From Pedobacter hartonius (GTDB lineage Bacteria > Bacteroidota > Bacteroidia > Sphingobacteriales > Sphingobacteriaceae): DNA of 64,000 nt. The position numbers and the translations under genes were made by a program. The stretch is from positions 434,001 to 498,000 of the forward strand of contig NZ_FNRA01000001.1 of the NCBI RefSeq assembly GCF_900107535.1, written 5' to 3'. This document shows, one piece after another, positions 41,811 through 52,299 of the stretch (positions are counted from its first letter, which is position 1; every line of letters starts with the position of its first letter). The notes below the pieces were generated by a model. The model was not told the DNA's origin and made no database searches. It saw only the letters and a program-made list of their open reading frames with translations.

Positions 41811-44759
41811 ATGCAAGGTAAAGGTTTCATTAAATTTATGGCAATACTATTAGGTATTGTCTGTGTGTATTCACTCTCGTTCAATCTCGTTACGTCGAAG
41901 GTAGAAAAAGACGCTAAAGCGTTTGCAAAAGGCGACCTGGTTAAAGAAAAAGCTTATCTGGACTCAATGTCAGCTGTACCGGTTTATCCTGTACTCGGGT
42001 TTGACTACCAGTTCTGCAAAGGAAAAGAAATCAACCTCGGTCTCGACCTTAAAGGCGGTATGAACGTAACGATGGAAATCTCGTTAGGTGAACTGGTAAA
42101 ATCTTTAGCGAACAACACTGATGATGCCAACTTTAACAAAGCACTCTCCAGCGCACAAACCCAGCTTAACGCGGGTGGTAAAGATTTCATTACTTTGTTT
42201 GTAAATGATTTTGAAAAAAATAGCCCCAATGTCAAACTTGCAGATTTTTTCTCTAACCAGGACAATGCACAGCAGCTAAAAGCTAATGCCAGCAATGCCG
42301 AGGTGAAAAGCTATCTGCAAAAAGAAGCCACCAGCGCAATCGACCGTTCGTTCATCATTATCAGAAGCCGTATCGACGGATTTGGTGTAGTGAGCCCGAA
42401 CATGCAGAAACAGGAAGGTACCAACCGCATCCTGATTGAGATGCCGGGTGTGCAGGACAAAGAAAGGGTGCATAAATTATTACAGGGTTCTGCAGAATTA
42501 CAGTTCTGGCAGGTATATCAAAATGAAGAGGTTTACTCGATCATGGAGAATATCAACAAAACCCTTACCGCTGTTTTGAAAGATACAACTGCAATAGCAG
42601 TTTCAGCAGATACAGCGAAAAAAACAAGTGCCTTAGCTAACCTTGCAAAAAAATCTACCGGTAAAGATTCACTGGACCTGAAAACTAAAGAACTTGCAAA
42701 AACTAACCCCTTGTTTGCTGTTTTAAATATCCCTACTTATCAGGGCGAAAACGGACAGCCTGCTTTACGTCCGGGAGCAACTGTTGGATGGGTAGCACAA
42801 AAAGATACTGCTAAAGTAAATTCATATTTCAGAACACCGGAAATTGCAGCGATCATTCCGCAAAGCATGAAATTCATGTGGAGCGTAAGACCAATGGACG
42901 GAACAAAGGTTTTTGAACTGTATGCCATCAAATCTATCAATCCTGATGGAAAACCAGATTTAGGTGGTGAAGCCATCAGTGATGCCCGTCATGATTACGA
43001 TCAGAAAGGTAAACCTGAGGTGACCATGTACATGACTGGCGAAGGCGCACAGAAATGGAAAAAAATTACTGCTGAAGCTTCTGCGGATGCAAACAATAAA
43101 AAAGCAATTGCTATCGTGCTGGACAACGCAGTTTACTCTGCCCCTACTGTTCAGAATGAAATTCCTAACGGGATCTCTTCCATCACAGGTAACTTCACTG
43201 TAAACGAAACCCAGGATTTAGCCAATATCTTAAAAGCAGGTAAATTGCCAGCTCCTGCACGTATTGTTGGAGAGTTTGTGGTTGGCCCGTCATTGGGTCA
43301 GGCGGCAATCGATAATGGCTTGCTGTCATTCGTACTTGCATTTGTAGTGATCCTGATCTTTATGGCATTGTATTACAACAAGGCCGGATGGGTAGCTAAC
43401 CTTGCATTGGTGATCAACTTATTCTTCATCATGGGTATCCTGGTTTCACTGGGAGCAGTGCTGACTTTACCTGGTATCGCCGGTATCATCCTGGTAATCG
43501 GTTTATCAGTGGATGCAAACATCCTGATCTTTGAACGTGTAAGGGAAGAACTTAACCACGGTAAAAGCACAGCAGCATCAATCAAAGAAGGTTTCAAACA
43601 TGCGATGCCTTCTATCATCGACTCTAACGTTACCATCCTGATCTTAGGTATTATCCTTTACATCTTCGGTAGCGGGCCTGTTCAGGGTTTTGCAACAACA
43701 TTATGTATTGGTATCCTGTCATCTCTTTTCTGTGCGGTACTGATCTCACGTTTAGTGTTCGAATCTTTACTGAACAAAAATGCGAACATCACGTTTGGCA
43801 ACAAAGCAACTATCCACGCTTTTAAAGACATTGCATTCAACTTTGTCGGACGCAGAAAGATCTACTACACGATCTCTTCAATCATCATTATCCTAGGTAT
43901 CATCTTCTACTTCAAAAACGGTGGTTTGAGATTAGGTATCGACTTTAAAGGTGGAAGAACTTATATCGTTCATTTCGATAAAGGAATGGACACTGAAAAT
44001 GTAAAAGCCAAACTGGCGCCGAGCTTTAAAAATGAAGAGCTTCAGGTTAAAACCGCCGGTAACGATCAGGACTTAAAGATCACTACCACTTACCATATCA
44101 CCGACCAGGATGCTGGTGCTGATAAACTGGTAGAAAATGCACTGAAAGAAGGTTTAGCCAAAACAGGCGTTAAATACAGCATTGAAAGTAACCAGAAAGT
44201 GGGGCCTATCATTGCAAGTGATTTGGTTTACAGTGCATACGGAGCCATCTTATTCTCCTGCCTGGTGATGTTTATTTATATCATCGTGAGGTTTAAGAAA
44301 CTGAACTACGGTTTGGGTGCGGTTATCGCATTGTTCCATGATGTGATGCTGGTATTATCATTCTATACGATCCTGGATGGTGTATTGCCTTTCTCACTGG
44401 AGATCGGACAGGATTTCATTGCGGCGATCTTAACGGTAATGTCATACACCATGACTGAAACGGTGGTTGTGTTTGACCGTATCCGTGAGAAGCTTGCTGA
44501 AGCCGGTAAAGATGATCTTTACGGAGAAGAACGCAATACGCTGATCAACTTCGCACTGAACAGTACACTGAGTCGTACGATCCTGACTTCATTAACAGTG
44601 TTCTTTGTACTGTTGGTGATCTTTATCTTCGGTGGAGAAAGCATCCGCGGATTTATCTTCGCATTGCTGATCGGACGTATCATCGGTACTTACTCTTCAC
44701 TGTGTATCTCTACTCCTATCGTAATCGACTTGGGACAGAAAAAACCAAAACTGAACTAA
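41811..44759 (+). CDS. secDF: Protein translocase subunit SecDF (fusion)
   Basis: A 982-residue fusion of SecD and SecF, the proton-driven accessory of the Sec translocon in the inner membrane. SecD spans about 1-640: an N-terminal membrane helix (7-27), the large periplasmic P1 domain, and a membrane bundle with 'GNFTVNETQDLANILKAGKLPAP' and 'DANILIFERVREEL'. SecF spans about 660-980 with 'LRLGIDFKGGRTYIVHF' and 'TETVVVFDRIREKL'. The fused form is common in Bacteroidota. It is monocistronic with a terminator behind it. Confidence 0.96.
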   Translation: MQGKGFIKFMAILLGIVCVYSLSFNLVTSKVEKDAKAFAKGDLVKEKAYLDSMSAVPVYPVLGFDYQFCKGKEINLGLDLKGGMNVTMEISLGELVKSLANNTDDANFNKALSSAQTQLNAGGKDFITLFVNDFEKNSPNVKLADFFSNQDNAQQLKANASNAEVKSYLQKEATSAIDRSFIIIRSRIDGFGVVSPNMQKQEGTNRILIEMPGVQDKERVHKLLQGSAELQFWQVYQNEEVYSIMENINKTLTAVLKDTTAIAVSADTAKKTSALANLAKKSTGKDSLDLKTKELAKTNPLFAVLNIPTYQGENGQPALRPGATVGWVAQKDTAKVNSYFRTPEIAAIIPQSMKFMWSVRPMDGTKVFELYAIKSINPDGKPDLGGEAISDARHDYDQKGKPEVTMYMTGEGAQKWKKITAEASADANNKKAIAIVLDNAVYSAPTVQNEIPNGISSITGNFTVNETQDLANILKAGKLPAPARIVGEFVVGPSLGQAAIDNGLLSFVLAFVVILIFMALYYNKAGWVANLALVINLFFIMGILVSLGAVLTLPGIAGIILVIGLSVDANILIFERVREELNHGKSTAASIKEGFKHAMPSIIDSNVTILILGIILYIFGSGPVQGFATTLCIGILSSLFCAVLISRLVFESLLNKNANITFGNKATIHAFKDIAFNFVGRRKIYYTISSIIIILGIIFYFKNGGLRLGIDFKGGRTYIVHFDKGMDTENVKAKLAPSFKNEELQVKTAGNDQDLKITTTYHITDQDAGADKLVENALKEGLAKTGVKYSIESNQKVGPIIASDLVYSAYGAILFSCLVMFIYIIVRFKKLNYGLGAVIALFHDVMLVLSFYTILDGVLPFSLEIGQDFIAAILTVMSYTMTETVVVFDRIREKLAEAGKDDLYGEERNTLINFALNSTLSRTILTSLTVFFVLLVIFIFGGESIRGFIFALLIGRIIGTYSSLCISTPIVIDLGQKKPKLN

Positions 44760-44777
44760 CACATTCAAATCATACTG

Positions 44778-44808
44778 AAAAGGCATCCCAAAAAGGGTGC
44801 CTTTTTTT
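44778..44808 (+). terminator. Intrinsic terminator of secDF
   Basis: AAAAGGCATCCC pairs with GGGTGCCTTTT (one bulged base), followed by a T-run. Confidence 0.87.
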
Positions 44809-44852
44809 ATGTCGCATTTTTAATTTAAATTGGTCCCGTAACCAAATACCAT

Positions 44853-45701
44853 ATGAAATTAGTTGAATGTCCGAGGGATGCCATGCAGGGAATCCATGAA
44901 TTTATTCCTACCGCGCTAAAGGCCAGTTATATCAATTTACTCCTGCAGGTTGGGTTTGACACCATTGATTTCGGAAGTTTTGTATCTCCGAAGACTATTC
45001 CCCAGCTAAGGGACACGAAGGAAGTGCTGGCCCGGCTGCACCTCAGTGATACTGCCACCCAACTCCTGGCTATTGTGGCTAATCTAAGGGGCGCTGAGGA
45101 AGCGATGGCATTCCCTGAGATCGGTTATATCGGGTTCCCGTTTTCTGTTTCGGAAACCTTTCAGCAGCGCAATACCAATTCCGGCATTAAAGAGTCTTTG
45201 AATACCGTGGAGCAAATGCTCGAACGATGTGACCGCCATGGAAAAACCGCTGTTGTCTATCTCTCTATGGGTTTTGGAAATCCCTACGGGGATGAATATA
45301 ATACTGCTATAGTGGAAGACTGGGCGGGAACGCTGGTGACGAAAGGCACAAAGATACTTTCACTTTCAGACACCATAGGTGTATCAACCCCGGAGAAGAT
45401 AGAAGAGCTTTTACCATTACTTACCCGCAGCTTTCCTAAAACCGAAATTGGCATTCATTTACATAGTACTCCGGATAGTCGTCTGGAAAAGATTGAGGCG
45501 GCATATAAGAGCGGCTGTAAACGGTTTGACAGCGCGCTCAGGGGCTTCGGTGGCTGTCCGATGGCAATGGATGACCTGACGGGAAATATGGCTACAGAGG
45601 ACGTTATTGCTTATCTGGAACAGCAGGGAGAAAACCTGCATCTTAATCCGGAAAAATGGCAGCAGGCAATGCTGCTCTCTTCCAGCATTTTTACATCCTG
45701 A
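44853..45701 (+). CDS. Hydroxymethylglutaryl-CoA lyase-like enzyme (HMGL family)
   Basis: A 282-residue TIM-barrel aldolase of the HMGL family. The N-terminal 'ECPRDAMQG' supplies the catalytic Arg/Asp, 'GIHLHSTP' the metal-binding His pair, and 'ALRGFGGCPMAMDDLTGN' the Cys loop, which has Met and two Asp where classic HMG-CoA lyases have Tyr/Phe-Ala-x-Gly-Ala. HMG-CoA lyase splits HMG-CoA into acetoacetate and acetyl-CoA in leucine breakdown; no other leucine genes are nearby. Lyase versus a related carboligase remains open. Confidence 0.82.
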   Translation: MKLVECPRDAMQGIHEFIPTALKASYINLLLQVGFDTIDFGSFVSPKTIPQLRDTKEVLARLHLSDTATQLLAIVANLRGAEEAMAFPEIGYIGFPFSVSETFQQRNTNSGIKESLNTVEQMLERCDRHGKTAVVYLSMGFGNPYGDEYNTAIVEDWAGTLVTKGTKILSLSDTIGVSTPEKIEELLPLLTRSFPKTEIGIHLHSTPDSRLEKIEAAYKSGCKRFDSALRGFGGCPMAMDDLTGNMATEDVIAYLEQQGENLHLNPEKWQQAMLLSSSIFTS

Positions 45702-45748
45702 TAAAGCGGTATATTTCTTGATTCATCGTTTGTTTCTGATCATTCTGT

Positions 45749-46148
45749 TTATTTTCTGACCATCCTGAAATGTGGGATACCTGCTTCTTCAAATTGTTCG
45801 CCTTCAACGGCAAACCCAAATTTGGTGTAAAGTCCCACTGCATCACTCTGAGAGTTCAGATAGATCGGCAGGTCATCATCAGGGATATCATCAAGTACGG
45901 CCGCAACCATTGCCAGTCCTACCCTTTTCCCGCGGAATTCCTTTAAGACAGCGAAACGCTCCAGCTTATACCCTTTATCGGTTTTCCGGTAACGGCAGGC
46001 GCCACAAGGCTGGTTATCCAGTAAGGCCAGAAAGTGAACGGAGATTTCTTCGTTCTCCAGTTCCAGTTCAGGAGGCACACCCTGCTCTTCTACAAATACC
46101 TTTCTGCGTACCGCAAATGCACTTTCAAGCTCTTCTTTTGTTCTGATC

Positions 46149-46171
<23 letters not shown>
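45749..46171 (-). CDS. GNAT family N-acetyltransferase
   Basis: A 140-residue acetyltransferase of the ElaA-like GNAT group. 'FAVRRKVFVEEQGVPPELE' and the acetyl-CoA loop region 'LERFAVLKEFRGKRVGLAMVAA' are the landmarks. I start at MEILQV (46171), which overlaps the upstream iron-permease-like gene by 23 nt; a longer frame exists 33 nt further up. Acceptor unknown. Confidence 0.85.
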
Positions 46172-46649
<478 letters not shown>

Positions 46650-46714
46650 CGTGATTGAATGACCATTTTTATTGTCTTCGTAAAGTTGATCAATTAAATG
46701 GATTAAACAATCTG

Positions 46715-49003
46715 TTAGGGTTTATTGACATAACTTTTAAAATAACCACATTCCTCCAGTATTTCCTTATAAAATGCGGTGGTACTGTAGCGGCTTTTTA
46801 ATTCGGCAAAATACCTCCCTGCGGGAATAGTTTCAAAGTCAAAATCCCAATAGTATTTTTTTTCATTTGCGGGGTTGTTATAGGTTACATTGTAAATATC
46901 GTTGCGTTCACACTTGGCAGCCATAAAAGTACAACGGGCACGCTGCGCACTGGTTTTAGCAGCTGAACGGGCCTGCAGATAATATTTTTCCGCAATCTTT
47001 GACGAGGTGAACTGTGGCCTGAACGCTACCGGGATATCTATTGCCGAGGTTGCATCAGCCCCCGTGATTTCCGTTTGATAGAAATTCCTTGCATTGCCAT
47101 AATGCGTAATGTTATAGTATACGTTTGCCAGCAGATCATTATTGGTATAGAGGTTTTTTCCTGCGGTAATTTCCTTTTTTATGGCTTTGATTGTCCTGAG
47201 CATAGTCAGTACCGTATATTTTTTGGTTTGCACCGCTGCGAAATCGCAGTCATGGCAATCATTAATCCGGCCGTTGAAAGGATTGGCGAGCAATTCATGG
47301 GCGGCATTTTCTCCCGATTTTTCAAACAGCGCAATAGCAGCATCGGTCTTTTCCTGGTACACGAGCATTAACCCCTGCTGGTAGTACAGGTCTCCCATAT
47401 GGTAAGGGTAATAACGGAGCATTGCTTTTTCAAAAGGGGTTTTATTGGTTTTGCCCAGGAGGGATTTCATGGCTTCAATGTTTTCGTCCCTGGCATAAAA
47501 CGCAGTAGTGGATTGAAAACAGTTCGATTTTAACAGGTCGCCCTGCATTTTATAGCGATTAGCCAAACCACTGATACTTTCTGATAAGGCACGCTGGTAC
47601 CTTAAGCCGCCCACTGTATCTTTCTGGTCCCTCAGATCGGCCAGCCAGTTGATGTCGGCCACCATTTCACTTTCCGCATTGCTGTCAATCTTTTTCAGCT
47701 GTGAAAGATAGAGGGACCATTTCAGCAGCCTGTACTGGGCTTCCATCAACCGGTCATTCTCAGGCAGCTGTAATTTTGCCTGATCGTAAAACTTCCCGGA
47801 AATTATGTGATCACCATGCAGTGCATGCAGGTATCCGGCTGCCATGTTCCAGTAATAAGGTTTCCGGGTATTTCCTTTGACGGCAATCCGGTCAACAAGG
47901 GTGATATCCTCCGCAGCCACCATTATCTGTAGTGTGCTGTCCATATACGATTCATGATTGGGCACCTCAATTTTGTTGATCAGCCTGCTTAACAGAAGAT
48001 CCAGTTTTTCCGACTTCGGATCAAGCAGATATATGTTTTCTATTGCCCTTTTTTCATCATGTACAATCCCCATCATTTGCCACAGGGTGATTTTTTCCTC
48101 TTTGTTTTTCGCAAGCTGCAGGCTTTCTGCCCAGTCTTTTTCTTCCTGCGGATGAAAGCTCCATTTGCTCGGGATTTTCATGTCCGAAGAAAAGTTATAA
48201 CATAAACTGTAGAAGTAATTTGCCCGGGCAAAGTCTTGCCGCTTGTAATAATGCCCCGCGAGGTATCCTAAGGCCCGGTAATAGATGCTGTTTTTAGGGA
48301 AGCTGTTTTCATATTGTTTGAAAAGGGTAACCAGGCCGCTATTGTCTGGCCCGGCACTACTGTCGGCATTCAAGCGGGGTAATTCTTCAAAATACGCATA
48401 ACGTACCAATTGGAACCAGTACCGCTGTTTCACAAAAACATCACGGTTTTTTTTGAATGCTTTGAATAGTGATGCTTTAATCTCCGGCGCAGGCGTAACC
48501 AGGCTTACCTTCTCATCCCAGTAATAGGTGACATTTGATACGGCAAACTGCTCACATTTCTTAGCTAAGAGCAGATAGCTGAAAAAAGTATCACCCTGCT
48601 TTTTACTGAGCCCCGATGTTTTGAGGTCCGGCAAACCGGCTGGCAGGGTATTAAGTTTGCCTTTAAAATGTTGATAGGCTGAATCTATTCCACCGTAGGA
48701 TGTGCTGAAAAGTAAAATATTCAGGTCTTTTTGGGCGATATTTTTATCCAGGTAACCTAGCCAATCTTCCGATACCTGCTGATTGTAACGGGTATTGCTG
48801 TTGTCATTTACATCCGTGCCGTAGTAGGTCTGCCAGCTATTGTAGAAAAAAGGCGAATACTGATGGTCTACAAAAGCCTCCGGCGCGAAGTTGGAATATT
48901 CGGTTTCATCCCAGTCGCCCCCGCCACATGCCCAGACTATACTGCCCGCACCAATGAGTGCAAGGCTAAAAATAAGCAGAAAGGTCTTTGATATCTTTGG
49001 CAT
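46715..49003 (-). CDS. Uncharacterised secreted protein with TPR-like repeats and CGGGDW start
   Basis: From the Met at 49003 it has 762 residues. The signal peptide 'MPKISKTFLLIFSLALIGAG' is followed by 'WACGGGDWDETEYSNF'; the Cys may or may not be lipidated because the lipobox is poor. The body is helical with TPR-like units ('GYLAGHYYKRQDFARANYFYSL', 'YWNMAAGYLHALHGDHIISGKF', 'GDLYYQQGLMLVYQEKTDAAI'). A longer frame would run deep into the upstream gene, so I use the signal-peptide Met (38-nt overlap). Function unknown; it pairs with the lipoprotein gene upstream. Confidence 0.72.
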   Translation of the reverse strand: MPKISKTFLLIFSLALIGAGSIVWACGGGDWDETEYSNFAPEAFVDHQYSPFFYNSWQTYYGTDVNDNSNTRYNQQVSEDWLGYLDKNIAQKDLNILLFSTSYGGIDSAYQHFKGKLNTLPAGLPDLKTSGLSKKQGDTFFSYLLLAKKCEQFAVSNVTYYWDEKVSLVTPAPEIKASLFKAFKKNRDVFVKQRYWFQLVRYAYFEELPRLNADSSAGPDNSGLVTLFKQYENSFPKNSIYYRALGYLAGHYYKRQDFARANYFYSLCYNFSSDMKIPSKWSFHPQEEKDWAESLQLAKNKEEKITLWQMMGIVHDEKRAIENIYLLDPKSEKLDLLLSRLINKIEVPNHESYMDSTLQIMVAAEDITLVDRIAVKGNTRKPYYWNMAAGYLHALHGDHIISGKFYDQAKLQLPENDRLMEAQYRLLKWSLYLSQLKKIDSNAESEMVADINWLADLRDQKDTVGGLRYQRALSESISGLANRYKMQGDLLKSNCFQSTTAFYARDENIEAMKSLLGKTNKTPFEKAMLRYYPYHMGDLYYQQGLMLVYQEKTDAAIALFEKSGENAAHELLANPFNGRINDCHDCDFAAVQTKKYTVLTMLRTIKAIKKEITAGKNLYTNNDLLANVYYNITHYGNARNFYQTEITGADATSAIDIPVAFRPQFTSSKIAEKYYLQARSAAKTSAQRARCTFMAAKCERNDIYNVTYNNPANEKKYYWDFDFETIPAGRYFAELKSRYSTTAFYKEILEECGYFKSYVNKP

Positions 49004-49997
49004 AGAGCGGTAAATTGATTGATGAGATTTCATAATAGATGATATTTCGGTTTTCAAGAGGTGCCAGGTATTCGGATACCTGCTTCGCAGCCCGGGCAAG
49101 ACTTGCGGTATCCATACCTTCAAACTTAAACAGATCGCCTTTTTTTATATAGGCGCCTTTCAGGTAAAAACTTGTAAGGGCTTTATAGACATGTACAGCC
49201 TTTCCATATACTGGTTCAAACTTCTGGCGGTCCGACAGGTCCTGAAGGCTGATCTTTGCATACAGCTGGATAACCTTAGCAGCCCTGATCTGAATGCTCC
49301 AGGAAAACAGGGGTAAAGCAATGTCCAAAGGCAGGTGATAATTTGGAAGGGCTGCAGTATAAGCAGCGGCATCCTCATAGTTATAGATAGAGTTTCTTGC
49401 GTTTAAATCAGCCGATATCCTGCCCATGTTGTAAAACATCAGCACCCCTTTATCCACTGGGGGAACGCCTGTACGTTCAGGATATTTTACCTGGTGCAGG
49501 CGGATAGTGGCTTCCAGTTTTTTTCCGGTAATTTGTTTAAAAGCACGCAGAAAAGTAAAATATTTTGCTCTGGTATCTACTGACCAGTCGCAGTCTACCT
49601 GAATATTTTCATATACAACAGCCTGTTTAGCTGTCAGACGGCTGAGCAACCGGTGTACCTTAAAAGCGAGGCTGTCCATTTGTGCCGGAGCACTGTTTTT
49701 CAGGGATTGATTGGTGATATATACAACGGGGGTAACGGTTAATCCTTTTAGAGGACACTGAACTGTGAGCAGTCCATTTGGTAAAACCTGCTGCTCCTGC
49801 TCATTCCAGACTACATCAAAGAAATGCAGATATAAATGGTTATCCACAGTTTTCCTGAGCATCCCCCTTTCCTCTTTATTTAGCTGAAATACAGTTTTCC
49901 AATAGTAAAAAGCAGTATGCGTCTTCCCTTTGCTTTTGCAGCCACTGAAATACAGCAGTAACATACAGCATACTGCCAAATTAAATTTACTAACCAT
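48966..49997 (-). CDS. Uncharacterised lipoprotein, possible TIM-barrel (DUF3142-like)
   Basis: A 343-residue lipoprotein with lipobox YFSGC (Cys20). The middle shows 'ENIQVDCDWSVDTRAKYFTFLRAF', a strand ending in acidic residues plus helix, then 'VLMFYNMGRI' and 'LDIALPLFSWSIQI', a succession suggesting a glycosidase-like TIM barrel, as in DUF3142. Identification as DUF3142 is tentative. Its last 38 nt overlap the following TPR-like gene, so the two are translated as a coupled pair. Confidence 0.65.
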   Translation of the reverse strand: MVSKFNLAVCCMLLLYFSGCKSKGKTHTAFYYWKTVFQLNKEERGMLRKTVDNHLYLHFFDVVWNEQEQQVLPNGLLTVQCPLKGLTVTPVVYITNQSLKNSAPAQMDSLAFKVHRLLSRLTAKQAVVYENIQVDCDWSVDTRAKYFTFLRAFKQITGKKLEATIRLHQVKYPERTGVPPVDKGVLMFYNMGRISADLNARNSIYNYEDAAAYTAALPNYHLPLDIALPLFSWSIQIRAAKVIQLYAKISLQDLSDRQKFEPVYGKAVHVYKALTSFYLKGAYIKKGDLFKFEGMDTASLARAAKQVSEYLAPLENRNIIYYEISSINLPLYAKDIKDLSAYF

Positions 49998-50021
49998 TAC
50001 GCTTCATCATAGAGATAAAGG

Positions 50022-50058
50022 TAAAAAAAAAGCGCTTTCCAGTAATACTGAAAAGCGC
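50022..50058 (-). terminator. Intrinsic terminator of the aldolase gene
   Basis: On the minus strand the stem GGCGCTTTTCAG/CTGGAAAGCGC has a TATTA loop and runs into nine T. Confidence 0.88.
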
Positions 50059-50078
50059 CGGTATGAAATTAGCTGAGC

Positions 50079-51158
50079 TTACAATTTGTCGCTCGCGTCT
50101 TTGCAGTTCAAATCTTCGAAAGCCTGTGTTAAACGCTGTACAAAAGTTTCTTCACCTTTACGCAACCAAACGCGCGGATCATAATACTTCTTGTTAGGTT
50201 TATCTTCACCGTCAGGATTTCCGATCTGGCCCTGAAGATAAGCTTCGTTTTTCTTGTAATACTCGAGGATACCTTCCCATAATGCCCATTGCATATCTGT
50301 ATCAATGTTCATTTTGATCGCACCGTAAGAAATTGCTTCCCTGATCTCTTCCTGGGTAGAGCCCGATCCGCCATGGAATACGAAGTTGATAGGTTTTTCA
50401 GCAGTAAGGTTAAATTTCTCTTTTAAGAATTCCTGAGAATTTTTAAGGATCACAGGCTGAAGTTTAACGTTACCTGGTTTATATACACCATGAACATTAC
50501 CAAAAGCTGCTGCTATCGTAAATTTATCACTTACTTTACTTAACTCTTCATAAGCATAAGCTACTTCAGAAGGCTGGGTATATAATTTTGAGCTGTCAAC
50601 ATCACTGTTATCCACTCCATCTTCTTCACCACCTGTTACTCCCAGTTCAATCTCGATCGTCATGCCCATTTTAGCCATACGCGCTAAATATTTGGCAGAG
50701 ATCTCCATGTTTTCTTCAATTGACTCTTCCGAAAGGTCCAGCATATGAGAAGAAAATAATGGTTTACCGGTTTCAGCAAAGAATTTTTCTCCATGATCTA
50801 AAAGACCATCGATCCATGGCAATAATTTTTTAGCAGCATGGTCTGTATGTAAAACAACAGCAACACCGTAATGCTCTGCTAACAAATGAACGTGTTTTGC
50901 TGCTGATACCGCACCAAGTACACATGCATTTAAGTTGTCATTATTTAAGGTCTTGCCCGCATAAAATTGCGCGCCACCATTAGATAATTGGATCATCACT
51001 GGTGAATTCACCGCTTTAGCAGTTTCCATAACTGCATTGATCGTATTTGTACCGGTAACATTTACTGCAGGTAATGCAAATTGATGTTTTTTAGCCTGTT
51101 CGAATAGTTCTTGAAGGGCATCTCCGTAAATTACGCCTTTATAGCCTTTTAAACTCAT
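50079..51158 (-). CDS. fbaA: Class II fructose-bisphosphate aldolase
   Basis: Zinc-dependent aldolase of glycolysis and gluconeogenesis. The protein is 359 residues as in E. coli FbaA. Metal ligands are in 'VVLHTDHAAKK', 'FGNVHGVYKPG' and 'FVFHGGSGST'. 'NMDTDMQWA'-type residues near 290 (read here as 'MNIDTDMQWALWEG') bind the substrate. A 26-nt direct repeat lies in its upstream region, and a good terminator follows. Confidence 0.96.
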   Translation of the reverse strand: MSLKGYKGVIYGDALQELFEQAKKHQFALPAVNVTGTNTINAVMETAKAVNSPVMIQLSNGGAQFYAGKTLNNDNLNACVLGAVSAAKHVHLLAEHYGVAVVLHTDHAAKKLLPWIDGLLDHGEKFFAETGKPLFSSHMLDLSEESIEENMEISAKYLARMAKMGMTIEIELGVTGGEEDGVDNSDVDSSKLYTQPSEVAYAYEELSKVSDKFTIAAAFGNVHGVYKPGNVKLQPVILKNSQEFLKEKFNLTAEKPINFVFHGGSGSTQEEIREAISYGAIKMNIDTDMQWALWEGILEYYKKNEAYLQGQIGNPDGEDKPNKKYYDPRVWLRKGEETFVQRLTQAFEDLNCKDASDKL

Positions 51159-51204
51159 TGTTATTAGATTTTTTGTAAGCCGAAGTTAGGAAAAATATTA
51201 GGCC

Positions 51205-51263
51205 GGGCAAATCTATCTTATATTATTTTATCTTAACGGGCAAATCAATCCTATATTATTTTA
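51205..51263. repeat. 26-nt direct repeat, 33-nt period, between fbaA and accD
   Basis: Two copies (51205-51230 and 51238-51263) differ at only two positions and share the core GGGCAAATC and TATATTATTTTA. The 33-nt period is close to three helical turns. On the minus strand the first copy contains TAGATTTG (51208-51215), a -7 box suited to fbaA. Confidence 0.6.
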
Positions 51264-51331
51264 CCATCATCTAGGTGAAACTGTTCTAATTTTTTTTCGT
51301 TTCTTTGTAATCGCATTTTTCAACGAATAAC

Positions 51332-52177
51332 ATGGCTTGGTTTAAGAGAGAAAAAAAAGGTATCAGCACGCTGACAGAAGAAAAAAAGGAAGCGCCGGAT
51401 GGCTTATGGAACAAGTGTCCTAATTGCAAAAAGGCATTACACAGCGCAGACCTTATAGAAAATAAATATGTTTGTCATTATTGTGATTATCATTTAAGAG
51501 TAGGTTCCAAAGAATATTTCCAGGTCCTGTTTGATCATAACGAGTTCACAGAACTTTTCCCCAACTTAACATCCGGCGATCCGCTGAATTTTACTGATAG
51601 CAAACCCTATACAGAACGCCTGGTAGATACTATGCAGAAGACAGGATTAAAAGACGCGATCCGTGCCGGAGTAGGAAAGATCGACGGAGAAGACCTGGTG
51701 ATCGCCTGTATGGACTTCAACTTCATTGGGGGTTCAATGGGTTCGGTTGTAGGAGAAAAGATCGCAAGATCGATCGATTACAGTATCAAACACAAAATCC
51801 CTTTCCTGATGATCTCAAAATCAGGAGGCGCAAGAATGATGGAAGCGGCATTTTCATTGATGCAAATGGCCAAAACATCTGCCAAATTAGCCCTGCTTAG
51901 CCAGGCAAAAATCCCTTATATTTCTTTGCTTACCGATCCTACTACTGGTGGTGTAACGGCTTCTTATGCGATGCTGGGCGATATCAATATCGCAGAACCG
52001 GGAGCACTGATCGGTTTCGCAGGACCAAGGGTAATCAAAGAAACGATTAAAAAAGACCTTCCAAAAGGATTCCAGACCGCTGAATTTGTTCAGGAACATG
52101 GTTTCCTTGATTTTATTGTAGACCGCAGGGCGATGAAAGCTAAGCTGGCTACTTTCCTGAAAATGGTGAAGAATTAA
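51332..52177 (+). CDS. accD: Acetyl-CoA carboxylase, carboxyltransferase subunit beta
   Basis: Carboxyltransferase half of acetyl-CoA carboxylase, making malonyl-CoA for fatty acids. The protein is 281 residues. It has an N-terminal zinc ribbon (Cys29, 32, 48, 51) and the crotonase-like core with '[18 protein letters not shown]', '[20 protein letters not shown]' and '[19 protein letters not shown]'. Hairpin elements B and C lie 3' of it. Confidence 0.97.
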   Translation: MAWFKREKKGISTLTEEKKEAPDGLWNKCPNCKKALHSADLIENKYVCHYCDYHLRVGSKEYFQVLFDHNEFTELFPNLTSGDPLNFTDSKPYTERLVDTMQKTGLKDAIRAGVGKIDGEDLVIACMDFNFIGGSMGSVVGEKIARSIDYSIKHKIPFLMISKSGGARMMEAAFSLMQMAKTSAKLALLSQAKIPYISLLTDPTTGGVTASYAMLGDINIAEPGALIGFAGPRVIKETIKKDLPKGFQTAEFVQEHGFLDFIVDRRAMKAKLATFLKMVKN

Positions 52178-52221
52178 TGATATTGCCGGAGTTATAGAGT
52201 ATAGATCATCTTGCTTCGCTG

Positions 52222-52299
52222 AAAAAGACGATCACCTCTTTCGATGCTGTATGCTGCTGAAGCGCAGCAGAAGGCATCGAAAGAGGTGATCGTCTTTTT
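52222..52299 (-). repeat. 26-26-26 hairpin element, copy B (inverted orientation)
   Basis: Arms 52222-52247 and 52274-52299 form a perfect 26-bp inverted repeat around a 26-nt loop (52248-52273). Read on the minus strand it matches copy A, including flanks GGATAACCTC and CAGCGAAGC. The half of the stem next to the loop equals copy A; the outer half differs with paired changes. Confidence 0.9.

Noticed and set aside
49004..49123. A longer N-terminus for the TPR-like protein, starting at 49123
   Set aside because: It would add 40 residues before a clear signal peptide and overlap the upstream gene much more. The Met at 49003 begins the signal peptide directly.
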